14,712 nucleotides of DNA from Eubacteriales bacterium. GTDB taxonomy: Bacteria > Bacillota > Clostridia > Christensenellales > CAG-138. Below are positions 8,719 through 14,657 of this stretch, piece by piece (within the stretch, counting starts at the first letter, position 1; every line of letters starts with the position of its first letter). A program made the translations under genes and the position numbers. The notes beneath the pieces were generated by a model. It did no database searches and had not been told where the DNA came from. It worked only from the letters and a program-made list of their open reading frames with translations. The DNA lies in the NCBI GenBank assembly GCA_028703645.1, contig JAQVML010000004.1:1-14712 (forward strand). The letters are read 5' to 3'.

Positions 8719-8739
8719 TTACGCCAGCTTTCGGCGCAA
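8719..8739 (-). other. Second, weaker intercistronic stem-loop
   Basis: Arms TTACGCC (8719-8725) and GGCGCAA (8733-8739) pair over 7 positions with one wobble and a 7-nt loop, beginning about 16 nt after the binding-protein stop. No U-run follows it on the minus strand. With the stronger stem at 8645-8689 it forms a two-hairpin spacer that could block 3' exonucleases or partly attenuate transcription. Confidence 0.45.
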
Positions 8740-8754
8740 CCCATGCGAGGGGCT

Positions 8755-10113
8755 TTACTTGGTCCACTGCATCTTGGCAGCAATGTCAGAATCGATGTAG
8801 TCCTCCAGCTTAACCTTGCCAGCCGCGACCGCAGCATCCAACGCCGCGTTGTACTTGACATCAAGCTCGTTCAGCGCAGCATCCGCATCGGTGATAACGC
8901 CGGTGATGATCTTGCTGATGACATCCTGGTAGGTGTCACCCTCGATGGTCAGGTTGCTGTCCGGGTTCGGATACTTGATGGAGAATACATCCATATCGGA
9001 GAACCGGATCCAGTTCGGATCGAGGTCCGCGTTCGTGGATTGACTGGTGATCTCGTTGCCAAGGATGGAAATATCCACCTGCGCGTCGTTGGTAGCTACA
9101 AACAGCTCATCAGAGTACAGGAAGTTCAAGAACTCGGCCACCTTATCGGTGTAGCCGCCCTTCTGCGCCGCATTGCCGATGACATAAGACATGGAAACAC
9201 CAACCGGCTCCTTGTAGCGGTTCGCGGCATCCTGCGCCGGATAGGGGATCATGGTCCACTCAAAGTCGCAGGGGAACTGGTTTTTGAAGGTGGTCACGTC
9301 AGAGGACATGACGCCGATCATACCGATGTTGCCGGCAGAGAACTGCGCACGGGCGGTATCGCCGTCCATGGTCTCAAAGCCGGGGAACATGCTGCCATCG
9401 GTGATGAAGGCTTTCACATGGTTCAGGAAGCCGCTCAGAGAAGCGAAATCGTACTTGCCGGTCGTATGGTTAAAGTACTCGTCGCCCGTGCTGGCGCCGT
9501 TGGCCAGCGTTACATAGAAGTAATGGTAGGAGCCGTAGCCCATCGCCAGCGCGTAGCCGTATTGACGGCCGCGCCCATTCTCCGTGATGACGCGGGCCGC
9601 GTCCTGCATCTCCTGCCAAGTGGTGGGCAGTTCCAGACCGTTGGCAGCAAAGATCTCGTTGTTGCAGGCAATGCCGTAGGTGGTCACACGGATCGGCACA
9701 GAGTAGGTCTGGTCGAAGAACTCGCCGTAGCCGGGCGCATTGTAGAAGGAGAAACGATCGACGAGCGATTTAAGCGCCGGCTCGCTCTCCCAAGGAATGA
9801 TGTAGCCCGCCTCGGCGTAATTGCCGATCTTGTTGCACTTGAAGATATCCGGGCCCTGATCGGCGGAAACAGCCACATCCAAGGTGCTGTAATAATCGCT
9901 GCCGTACACCGTGTACTCCACAGCGATGCCCTTTTCCTTGCCAATGGTCTCGTTGAATTCCTCGATTTTGGCGTTGATGACCTTCTGGTCATGCTGGTCG
10001 TTCGACCACATCCGAATGGTCTGCACGTCCTCCGCAGACGCGCCGCCGATGACGCACATCGTCAGCAGCAGGCTCAGGCACAGGGTGATCGCCAAAAGCT
10101 TCCTCGTTTTCAT
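8755..10113 (-). CDS. Extracellular sugar-binding protein of ABC importer (SBP family 1)
   Basis: This 452-residue secreted binding protein is the first gene of the leftward operon. The N-terminus MKTRKLLAITLCLSLLLTMC is a clear signal peptide, and ASA-ED at 25-29 fits signal peptidase I cleavage after A27. A cysteine at 20 is preceded by L-T-M, which is a poor lipobox because M at -1 is unusual, so lipoprotein anchoring is doubtful. The mature part begins VQTIRMWSNDQHD, typical of family 1 solute-binding proteins, with a later ADQGPDIF motif common in that family. Aromatic-rich patches (YGSYHYFYV and others) could stack on sugars. The start ATG has AAAGGAAG upstream. The ligand is not deducible; the neighbouring glycosidases suggest a small beta-linked glycoside. 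Confidence 0.93.
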   Translation of the reverse strand: MKTRKLLAITLCLSLLLTMCVIGGASAEDVQTIRMWSNDQHDQKVINAKIEEFNETIGKEKGIAVEYTVYGSDYYSTLDVAVSADQGPDIFKCNKIGNYAEAGYIIPWESEPALKSLVDRFSFYNAPGYGEFFDQTYSVPIRVTTYGIACNNEIFAANGLELPTTWQEMQDAARVITENGRGRQYGYALAMGYGSYHYFYVTLANGASTGDEYFNHTTGKYDFASLSGFLNHVKAFITDGSMFPGFETMDGDTARAQFSAGNIGMIGVMSSDVTTFKNQFPCDFEWTMIPYPAQDAANRYKEPVGVSMSYVIGNAAQKGGYTDKVAEFLNFLYSDELFVATNDAQVDISILGNEITSQSTNADLDPNWIRFSDMDVFSIKYPNPDSNLTIEGDTYQDVISKIITGVITDADAALNELDVKYNAALDAAVAAGKVKLEDYIDSDIAAKMQWTK

Positions 10114-10191
10114 GGGACAGACTTCCTTTCTTTATCTTGACGGTTGCTTTCCGAATCGCCAGGAGAAGCTTTTCCGTCATTCGATGGCAAA

Positions 10192-10221
10192 AGTATAGCC
10201 GTATTTAGCCATATCGGACAA
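10192..10221 (-). promoter_or_regulatory. Sigma-70-type promoter of the importer operon
   Basis: Read on the minus strand, TTGTCC (10221-10216) and TATACT (10197-10192) are separated by 18 nt. The predicted transcription start is near 10185. The -35 box overlaps the end of the repeated element at 10217-10240, which fits regulation at this promoter. Confidence 0.65.
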
Positions 10222-10240
10222 TATGAAAAAACTTCAACAT
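10217..10240 (-). promoter_or_regulatory. Repeated putative operator, copy 1 (importer promoter)
   Basis: On the minus strand this reads ATGTTGA, then AGTTTTTTCA, then TATTGTC. It matches copy 2 (10364-10387, plus strand) at 20 of 24 positions without gaps. It has an imperfect dyad with core TGA and TCA seven nucleotides apart, and its centre is about -45 from the predicted start, overlapping the -35 box. Confidence 0.6.
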
Positions 10241-10283
10241 CCCGCGCTCCTCCCCCGCGCCCTTCCGGTCGCGGTTCGTCTCA

Positions 10284-10297
10284 TCAAACGTGTTTGA
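10284..10297. promoter_or_regulatory. 14-bp palindrome between the divergent promoters, possible operator
   Basis: TCAAAC (10284-10289) and GTTTGA (10292-10297) are perfect inverted arms around GT. The site stands out in C-rich surroundings and lies between the two promoters, where a repressor or activator dimer could act on both. The cognate protein is unknown and a chance palindrome is not excluded. Confidence 0.4.
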
Positions 10298-10363
10298 CCG
10301 CCCTTTCCCGTCCGTGCAAGCCCCACAGACCGCTTGCCCTCCCGTGCGGCCCCGCGCTCATCA

Positions 10364-10387
10364 AAGTTGACGTTTTTTCAACTTGTC
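10364..10387 (+). promoter_or_regulatory. Repeated putative operator, copy 2 (plus-strand promoter)
   Basis: This copy contains a perfect 7-bp inverted repeat, AAGTTGA (10364-10370) and TCAACTT (10378-10384), with a 7-nt spacer of mostly T, followed by GTC shared with copy 1. Its centre is about -44 from the predicted start and its right arm overlaps the -35 box. The same placement relative to transcription is seen at the opposite promoter. Confidence 0.65.
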
Positions 10388-10411
10388 TCCTATGCACATC
10401 AGAATTATAAT
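10383..10411 (+). promoter_or_regulatory. Sigma-70-type promoter of the dehydrogenase-GH5-glycerate kinase operon
   Basis: TTGTCT (10383-10388) and a consensus TATAAT (10406-10411) are spaced by exactly 17 nt. Predicted start is near 10418, leaving a leader of about 60 nt before the ATG at 10479. The consensus -10 with a non-ideal -35 overlapped by the repeated element would fit activator dependence. Confidence 0.75.
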
Positions 10412-10478
10412 GAAAGCAAAAGTGACAGCTTGTGCGGCCGCAACCGCCCTCTGCCCGTCAAAAGAAAGGATCGTTTGA

Positions 10479-11432
10479 ATGAATATCGTTCTGCTGGAAT
10501 CGCTTGGGATCCCTGAGGAGGTTCTGGGGGCTTACGTCGCCCGCCTGACGGAAAACGGACATTGCTTCACCGCCTATGAGCGTAGCACGGATGAAAAAGA
10601 GCTGATTTCCCGCTGCAAGGATGCGGATATCCTCATGCTGGCGAATATGCCGTTGTCCGGCAACGTCATTCGCGCCTGCAAGAACTTGAAATTCATTGAC
10701 GTAGCCTTCACCGGCGTCGATCATGTGGATCTGAGCGCCGCTCGTGAGATGAAGGCCGCGCTGAGCAACGCCTCCGGATACTCGAACGAATCCGTGGCCG
10801 AGCTTACCATCGGCATGGCGGTGGATTGCTTCCGCCATGTGGAGCAGGTATCGCATCGCTGCCGCACGGGCGGCACAAAGGTCGGTCTGGTGGGTCGTGA
10901 GCTGCGCGGCCATACCGTCGGCGTGATTGGCTATGGCGCTATCGGCAGTCGCGCGGCCGAGCTGTTTCACGCTTTCGGCTGCAAGGTACTGGCTTACAGC
11001 CGTCACCCCAAGAACGACGTTCCTGCGTATGTGACCTACGTTCCGCTGGAGAAGCTTCTCGCGGAATCGGACGTGGTAACGCTGCATTGTCCGTTGACCG
11101 ACGAAACACGCGGTCTGATGAACGCCGAGCGCATCTCGATGATGAAGCCCGGAGCCGTGCTCATCAATACCGCTCGCGGACCGGTGGTCGATTCGGCAGC
11201 CCTGGCTGACGCATTGCGCAACGAACGGCTCTCTGCCGCTGCCGTGGATGTGTTTGAGATGGAGCCGCCTGTGCCCGCCGACCACCCGCTGCTCTCTGCG
11301 CCGAACTGCCTCCTCACCCCGCATGTGGCCTTTGCGACTGCGGAGTCAATGCTTTTACGGGCGCAGATCGTTTTCGACAATCTGGACGCCTTCCTAAATG
11401 GCGGGCAACAAAATGCTGTGATCGCTCGCTGA
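10479..11432 (+). CDS. D-isomer-specific 2-hydroxyacid dehydrogenase (glycerate/hydroxypyruvate type likely)
   Basis: This 317-residue enzyme interconverts 2-oxo acids and D-2-hydroxy acids. The Rossmann motif GYGAIG is at 151-156. Catalytic residues are R233 (INTARGPVVD), E262 (DVFEMEPP) and H282 (LTPHVAF). The loop after the second strand reads VLAYSRHP (S174-R175) with no acidic residue where NAD-specific members carry Asp, suggesting NADP(H) preference. The ATG has AAAGGA upstream. It is first in an operon with glycerate 2-kinase, so hydroxypyruvate reductase/D-glycerate dehydrogenase is the favoured activity; phosphoglycerate dehydrogenase-like or lactate-type substrates remain possible. 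It lacks the C-terminal ACT domain of many serine-pathway enzymes. Predicted cytoplasmic. Confidence 0.9.
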   Translation: MNIVLLESLGIPEEVLGAYVARLTENGHCFTAYERSTDEKELISRCKDADILMLANMPLSGNVIRACKNLKFIDVAFTGVDHVDLSAAREMKAALSNASGYSNESVAELTIGMAVDCFRHVEQVSHRCRTGGTKVGLVGRELRGHTVGVIGYGAIGSRAAELFHAFGCKVLAYSRHPKNDVPAYVTYVPLEKLLAESDVVTLHCPLTDETRGLMNAERISMMKPGAVLINTARGPVVDSAALADALRNERLSAAAVDVFEMEPPVPADHPLLSAPNCLLTPHVAFATAESMLLRAQIVFDNLDAFLNGGQQNAVIAR

Positions 11433-11453
11433 TAATAAGGAGGATATAGCTAA

Positions 11454-12923
11454 ATGGAATTTCTTCATACCCATGGCTCCAAAATCGTGGATTCACAAGG
11501 CAAGAGCGTTTACCTGCGCGGGCTCAGCGTCGGCGGCTGGATGAACATGGAAAACTTTATCAACGGTTATCCGGGTACCGAAGTCTCGCTGCGCGAGCAC
11601 ATGCGCAATACGCTTGGGGAGGAACGGGGCGAGCGTTTTTTCGACAGTATGCTCGACAACTTCTTCAACGAGGAGGACATCGCCTTTTTGGCCTCCATCG
11701 GCGTGAACACGGTCCGATTAGCCATCAATTATCGCCATTTTGAGGACGATGAGAACCCTTTTGTATACAAAGAGAAAGGCTTTGCGCGCCTCAAACACAT
11801 CGTGGATGCCTGTGATCGTCACGGCGTTTATGCAATTTTCGATATGCACGCCATTCAAGGCTGGCAAAATACACACTGGCATTCGGATAACGACGGCGGC
11901 ATCTCGCTGCTTTGGACGGACGCCTGTTACCAGAAGCGCTACTACGCCTTGATGCGCGAGATCGCCCTGCGTTTCCGCGATTGCGCCGCAGTGGCCGGCT
12001 ACGAGCTGATGAATGAACCAAGCTCGAACTGCCGGAGCGGAGATTATCCCTTTAACATGTATGAAAATTTCAAGTCTGACTACGCCCGCTTTAACAAGGT
12101 TATCCATCAGGCTGTGGACAGTATCCGCGAGGTCGATCCGCACCACATCATATTCATCGAGGGTGACTCCTACGGGCACAACTTTGCGGGGTTGGAGGCT
12201 CCCTTTGCGGATCACCTCGTCTACACCGCTCACGATTACATCGTTTCGAGCTTCGGGCCCGGCAAATACCCCGGCCCCTATGAGCAGCTTCACAACGACC
12301 GCGTCGAAGAAAGCGCCTATTGGGATTATGAAAAGCAGATCGACCACATCCGTGAAACGGAGGGCTGGCAATTTGCCGCACGCCACAACGTACCGTTGTG
12401 GATCAGCGAATTCGGCGCCCAATACTGCACGGGCGAGGAGGACAACGCTTACCGTCTGGCCTCCATGGACGATCAGCTGCGTGCGATGAACGAGTTGGGA
12501 CTGCATTGGACGCCTTGGACCTATAAGGATTGCGGCACCATGGGGCTGGTCACGCTCGACCCTGAAGGAGACTATCTGACCCGCGTAGCTCCGGTGCAAC
12601 GGATGAAGGGCCTGCTGGCTGCGGAGAACTTCACTGCATGGCGGAGCGAATGCCCCGGCAAGGAGGTTACGCGCGATTTCACCCGCTACATGATGTCGCT
12701 GCTCACACTGTCGGATCAATACACCTTTGGCACCTTCCAGAAATGCATGAACTACGCGCTGCTTACCGGCTACGCGGCAGGCGTTCTCCAGCCGGAATAT
12801 GCCGCGTTGTTCCGCGATGACAGTCCCGAGACGATCGAGAAGCTCATGCAATCCTTCCGCTTGAAGAATTGCCACGTCAACCACCCCTATCTGGATGTGC
12901 TCAGCCGTCGTTTGGCACAATAA
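11454..12923 (+). CDS. Glycoside hydrolase family 5, cytoplasmic, with C-terminal extension
   Basis: This 489-residue protein has a GH5 TIM barrel at about 10-370. The predicted acid/base is E188 in YELMNEPS and the nucleophile E319 in LWISEFGA; other family marks are IGVNTVRLAINYRHF, FDMHAIQGWQN and HWTPWTYKD. It should be a retaining beta-glycosidase. There is no signal peptide and no recognisable carbohydrate-binding module, so unlike most GH5 cellulases or mannanases it should act inside the cell on short imported glycosides. About 120 residues after the barrel form a mainly helical tail of unknown role. The ribosome site AAGGAGG is excellent. It lies 21 nt after the dehydrogenase and 22 nt before glycerate kinase. 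The subfamily and substrate are not assignable by eye. Confidence 0.9.
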   Translation: MEFLHTHGSKIVDSQGKSVYLRGLSVGGWMNMENFINGYPGTEVSLREHMRNTLGEERGERFFDSMLDNFFNEEDIAFLASIGVNTVRLAINYRHFEDDENPFVYKEKGFARLKHIVDACDRHGVYAIFDMHAIQGWQNTHWHSDNDGGISLLWTDACYQKRYYALMREIALRFRDCAAVAGYELMNEPSSNCRSGDYPFNMYENFKSDYARFNKVIHQAVDSIREVDPHHIIFIEGDSYGHNFAGLEAPFADHLVYTAHDYIVSSFGPGKYPGPYEQLHNDRVEESAYWDYEKQIDHIRETEGWQFAARHNVPLWISEFGAQYCTGEEDNAYRLASMDDQLRAMNELGLHWTPWTYKDCGTMGLVTLDPEGDYLTRVAPVQRMKGLLAAENFTAWRSECPGKEVTRDFTRYMMSLLTLSDQYTFGTFQKCMNYALLTGYAAGVLQPEYAALFRDDSPETIEKLMQSFRLKNCHVNHPYLDVLSRRLAQ

Positions 12924-12945
12924 CCCGGCGAGGAGATGAAACCGA

Positions 12946-14202
12946 ATGGAACCGACGCTGCGCGAGGATTGCGACCGCATCGTATCGGAATCCATCGCTG
13001 CCGTACTGCCCGATCGCGCGGTTGTTCGTGCGCTGCAGTCAGTCTCTCTCACGGGACGCATCCGTCTGATTTCCGTCGGCAAAGCCGCATGGCAGATGGC
13101 GAACGCAGCCTGCGGCTGCCTGGGAACGCGTATCGAGCGCGGCGTGGTCGTGACCAAATATGGTCATGTTCGTGGCCCGCTCTCCCGTTGTGAATGCTTC
13201 GAGGCGGGTCATCCCATACCGGATGAAAACGGCGTTCTTGCCACACAAGCCGCCCTCGACGCCGTGCGCGGGCTGACTGCGGACGATACGGTTTTGTTTC
13301 TGCTCTCCGGCGGAGGGAGCGCCTTGTTTGAAAAGCCGCTCCTCCCTCTGGAACAGCTGCGGGACGTTACGGAGCAGCTATTGCGGCGCGGTGCGGACAT
13401 CGGCGAGATCAACACCGTCCGCAAGCGTTTTTCCGCCGTCAAGGGAGGGCGGTTCGCGCAGCAATGCGCACCGGCCCGCCTGTTGACCATCGCGCTGTCC
13501 GACGTGCTGGACGATGCGCCCGATCAGATTGCCTCCGGTCCCACCTGTGCCGATCCGACGACGAGCACGCAGGCTGTCGCCATTGCTGCGAAATACACGC
13601 TCACGCTCACGGACAAGGCCGAGGAACTGCTGCGTCTCGAAACTCCCAAGCGCCTGCCCGATTCGATGTTTCTCACCACGGGAAGCGTTCGAGAGCTATG
13701 CGCCGCCGCCATGGATGCCGCCGCGCGTGCAGGCTATATCCCGTTTCTGCTCACAGACAGACTCTGCTGCGAAGCCCGCGAGGCTGGACGAATGCTAGCT
13801 GTGATTCTTCGCACGCACGCCTTGGATGGCAAAAATCTGGCCTTCATCGCAGGGGGAGAAACAGTCGTTCATGTGACTGGCCAGGGAAAAGGCGGGCGAA
13901 ATCAGGAATTGGCGCTCGCCGCGGCAGATGGTCTTGACGGCCTCTCTCATGCTGCGGTCTTCAGTATTGGCAGCGATGGCACGGATGGACCGACAGACGC
14001 CGCGGGTGGATTTGCTGACGGCGACACGTTGACGCGCTTACGTTCTGCCGGTCTCACGCTGAGCGACGTGCTTGCCGACAACGACGCATATCATGCGTTA
14101 AAGAAAACAGACGGCTTGATCATGACGGGGCCCACCGGTACAAACGTGAACGATGTCGCCGTAGCGCTGATTCGGGCGTCTTCCTCAGCCGCCGAGAGAT
14201 GA
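12946..14202 (+). CDS. Glycerate 2-kinase (GckA/TtuD class, MOFRL family)
   Basis: This 418-residue enzyme should phosphorylate D-glycerate with ATP to 2-phosphoglycerate, which enters lower glycolysis. The N-terminal DUF4147 domain shows ISVGKAAWQMA (K46), FLLSGGGSAL (121-127) and NTVRKRFSAVKGGRF (156-170). The C-terminal MOFRL domain shows GQGKGGRNQELALAAA and SIGSDGTDGPTDAAGGF. Length is typical of the class. Older annotations call this family hydroxypyruvate reductase (TtuD), but kinase activity is the better supported one. GAGGAG lies about 11 nt before the ATG; an ATG at 12936 is in another frame. It is last in the plus operon, following the dehydrogenase that could supply D-glycerate. 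No classical terminator follows directly. Confidence 0.93.
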   Translation: MEPTLREDCDRIVSESIAAVLPDRAVVRALQSVSLTGRIRLISVGKAAWQMANAACGCLGTRIERGVVVTKYGHVRGPLSRCECFEAGHPIPDENGVLATQAALDAVRGLTADDTVLFLLSGGGSALFEKPLLPLEQLRDVTEQLLRRGADIGEINTVRKRFSAVKGGRFAQQCAPARLLTIALSDVLDDAPDQIASGPTCADPTTSTQAVAIAAKYTLTLTDKAEELLRLETPKRLPDSMFLTTGSVRELCAAAMDAAARAGYIPFLLTDRLCCEAREAGRMLAVILRTHALDGKNLAFIAGGETVVHVTGQGKGGRNQELALAAADGLDGLSHAAVFSIGSDGTDGPTDAAGGFADGDTLTRLRSAGLTLSDVLADNDAYHALKKTDGLIMTGPTGTNVNDVAVALIRASSSAAER

Positions 14203-14351
14203 GTGACTTTTGGGTTTCTCAAAGGGACTTTTGCATCCGTTCGTGCCTCGTCGTATTCTTTATGAGCATAGCGCAGATGTTTTGGCGTACATCCGTCGCG
14301 CGCCGGTGACGAGCGTTTCCAGCACACACGGGGAAGCAACCTGCAATAAGC

Positions 14352-14370
14352 GTCGACGATTCTCGCCGAC
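14352..14370. repeat. Imperfect stem-loop near the transposase relic
   Basis: GTCGACG (14352-14358) and CGCCGAC (14364-14370) pair with one wobble around a 5-nt loop. It is the outermost of three stems downstream of the transposase relic and might be the subterminal right-end hairpin that Y1 transposases recognise, but the element boundary cannot be set by eye. Confidence 0.35.
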
Positions 14371-14393
14371 AGTCATGACCACTATATGATCAA

Positions 14394-14437
14394 GCCCTAT
14401 AAGGGCAAAAACAGCCAGCGCCTAAAAGACGCTGGCT
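14394..14437 (-). terminator. Two hairpins after the transposase relic; minus-strand terminator-like
   Basis: AGCCAGCG (14413-14420) and CGCTGGCT (14430-14437) form a perfect 8-bp stem with a 9-nt loop. Read on the minus strand the stem is followed by GTTTTTG, giving a rho-independent-like signal just after the relic stop. A second small stem, GCCCT (14394-14398) with AGGGC (14402-14406), follows. On the plus strand the first stem is followed only by a short TTTC, so it would stop the glycerate kinase transcript weakly. Stems in this position are common at IS200-type right ends. Confidence 0.55.
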
Positions 14438-14466
14438 TTCACTTCGTTCAAGCCACAGTGGGCTGA

Positions 14467-14604
14467 TTACTTGCCACCCTTCAAAGGGTCCTCATGCTCC
14501 TTCTTACTCAAGCTACCTTCAATCTGATCAGACTTTTCTTACTCTCGGATATACTTTTGCACAGTCGCTGTATTGATACCAACCGTGTGAAGTGTACCCC
14601 ATGT
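14467..14604 (-). pseudogene. Decayed C-terminal fragment of IS200/IS605-family Y1 transposase (TnpA)
   Basis: In one minus-strand frame ending at TAA 14469-14467, the translation reads HTVGINTATVQKYIRE, stop, EKSDQIEGSLSKKEHEDP, LKGGK. This resembles the C-terminal helix region of IS200-type TnpA proteins, whose family pattern is roughly a TVG motif followed by a YIxxQ helix carrying the catalytic tyrosine. The tyrosine is kept, but the Q position is a TAA (14541-14539), consistent with CAA to TAA. Just upstream, GGGGTACACTTCAC looks like a family GYYV segment with about 2 nt deleted. The HUH motif and N-terminal part are absent. It cannot encode an active enzyme. Confidence 0.65.
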
Positions 14605-14648
14605 CAAGTACAAAATTTGCTTAGTGGTAGTTCGTCCGCGACGAGCTG

Positions 14649-14657
14649 TGATATAAT
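14649..14657 (+). promoter_or_regulatory. Extended -10 promoter-like site
   Basis: TGA followed by TATAAT (14652-14657) forms a consensus extended -10 element. The upstream hexamer at 17-18 nt spacing (TAGTTC or AGTTCG) is a poor -35, which extended -10 promoters tolerate. Transcription would start near 14664 and run out of the window; the gene it serves is not visible. Confidence 0.45.

Larger units (their letters stand above)
10114..10478. promoter_or_regulatory. Divergent intergenic regulatory region
   Basis: This 365-nt region separates the two operons and has no convincing gene. It holds two outward-facing promoters, a repeated 24-bp element at each promoter, and a central palindrome at 10284-10297. 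The middle part (about 10241-10360) is strongly C/T-rich on the plus strand. Minus-strand start to ATG is about 72 nt; plus-strand start to ATG is about 61 nt. No riboswitch-like fold was recognised in either leader by eye. Confidence 0.8.

Noticed and set aside
8743..10140. Open frame of 465 codons on the plus strand opposite the sugar-binding protein
   Set aside because: The minus-strand frame has a signal peptide and family motifs; the plus frame has none and no ribosome site at its start.
10367..10411. TTGACG at 10367-10372 as -35 for the TATAAT at 10406
   Set aside because: The spacing is 33 nt, far outside the promoter range; TTGTCT at 10383 gives exactly 17 nt.
10458..11324. Open frame of 288 codons on the minus strand opposite the dehydrogenase
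   Set aside because: Antisense shadow of a gene with full catalytic motifs; its composition is arginine/histidine-rich without a domain.
11718..13157. Long open frame of 479 codons on the minus strand opposite the GH5 gene
   Set aside because: It is antisense to a GH5 gene with intact catalytic motifs and a strong ribosome site, has no recognisable domain, and runs across the gene junction. GC-rich codon bias produces such shadows.
14091..14339. 82-codon minus-strand frame overlapping the glycerate kinase end
   Set aside because: Its 3' half is antisense to the kinase, it lacks a ribosome site, and no domain is recognisable.
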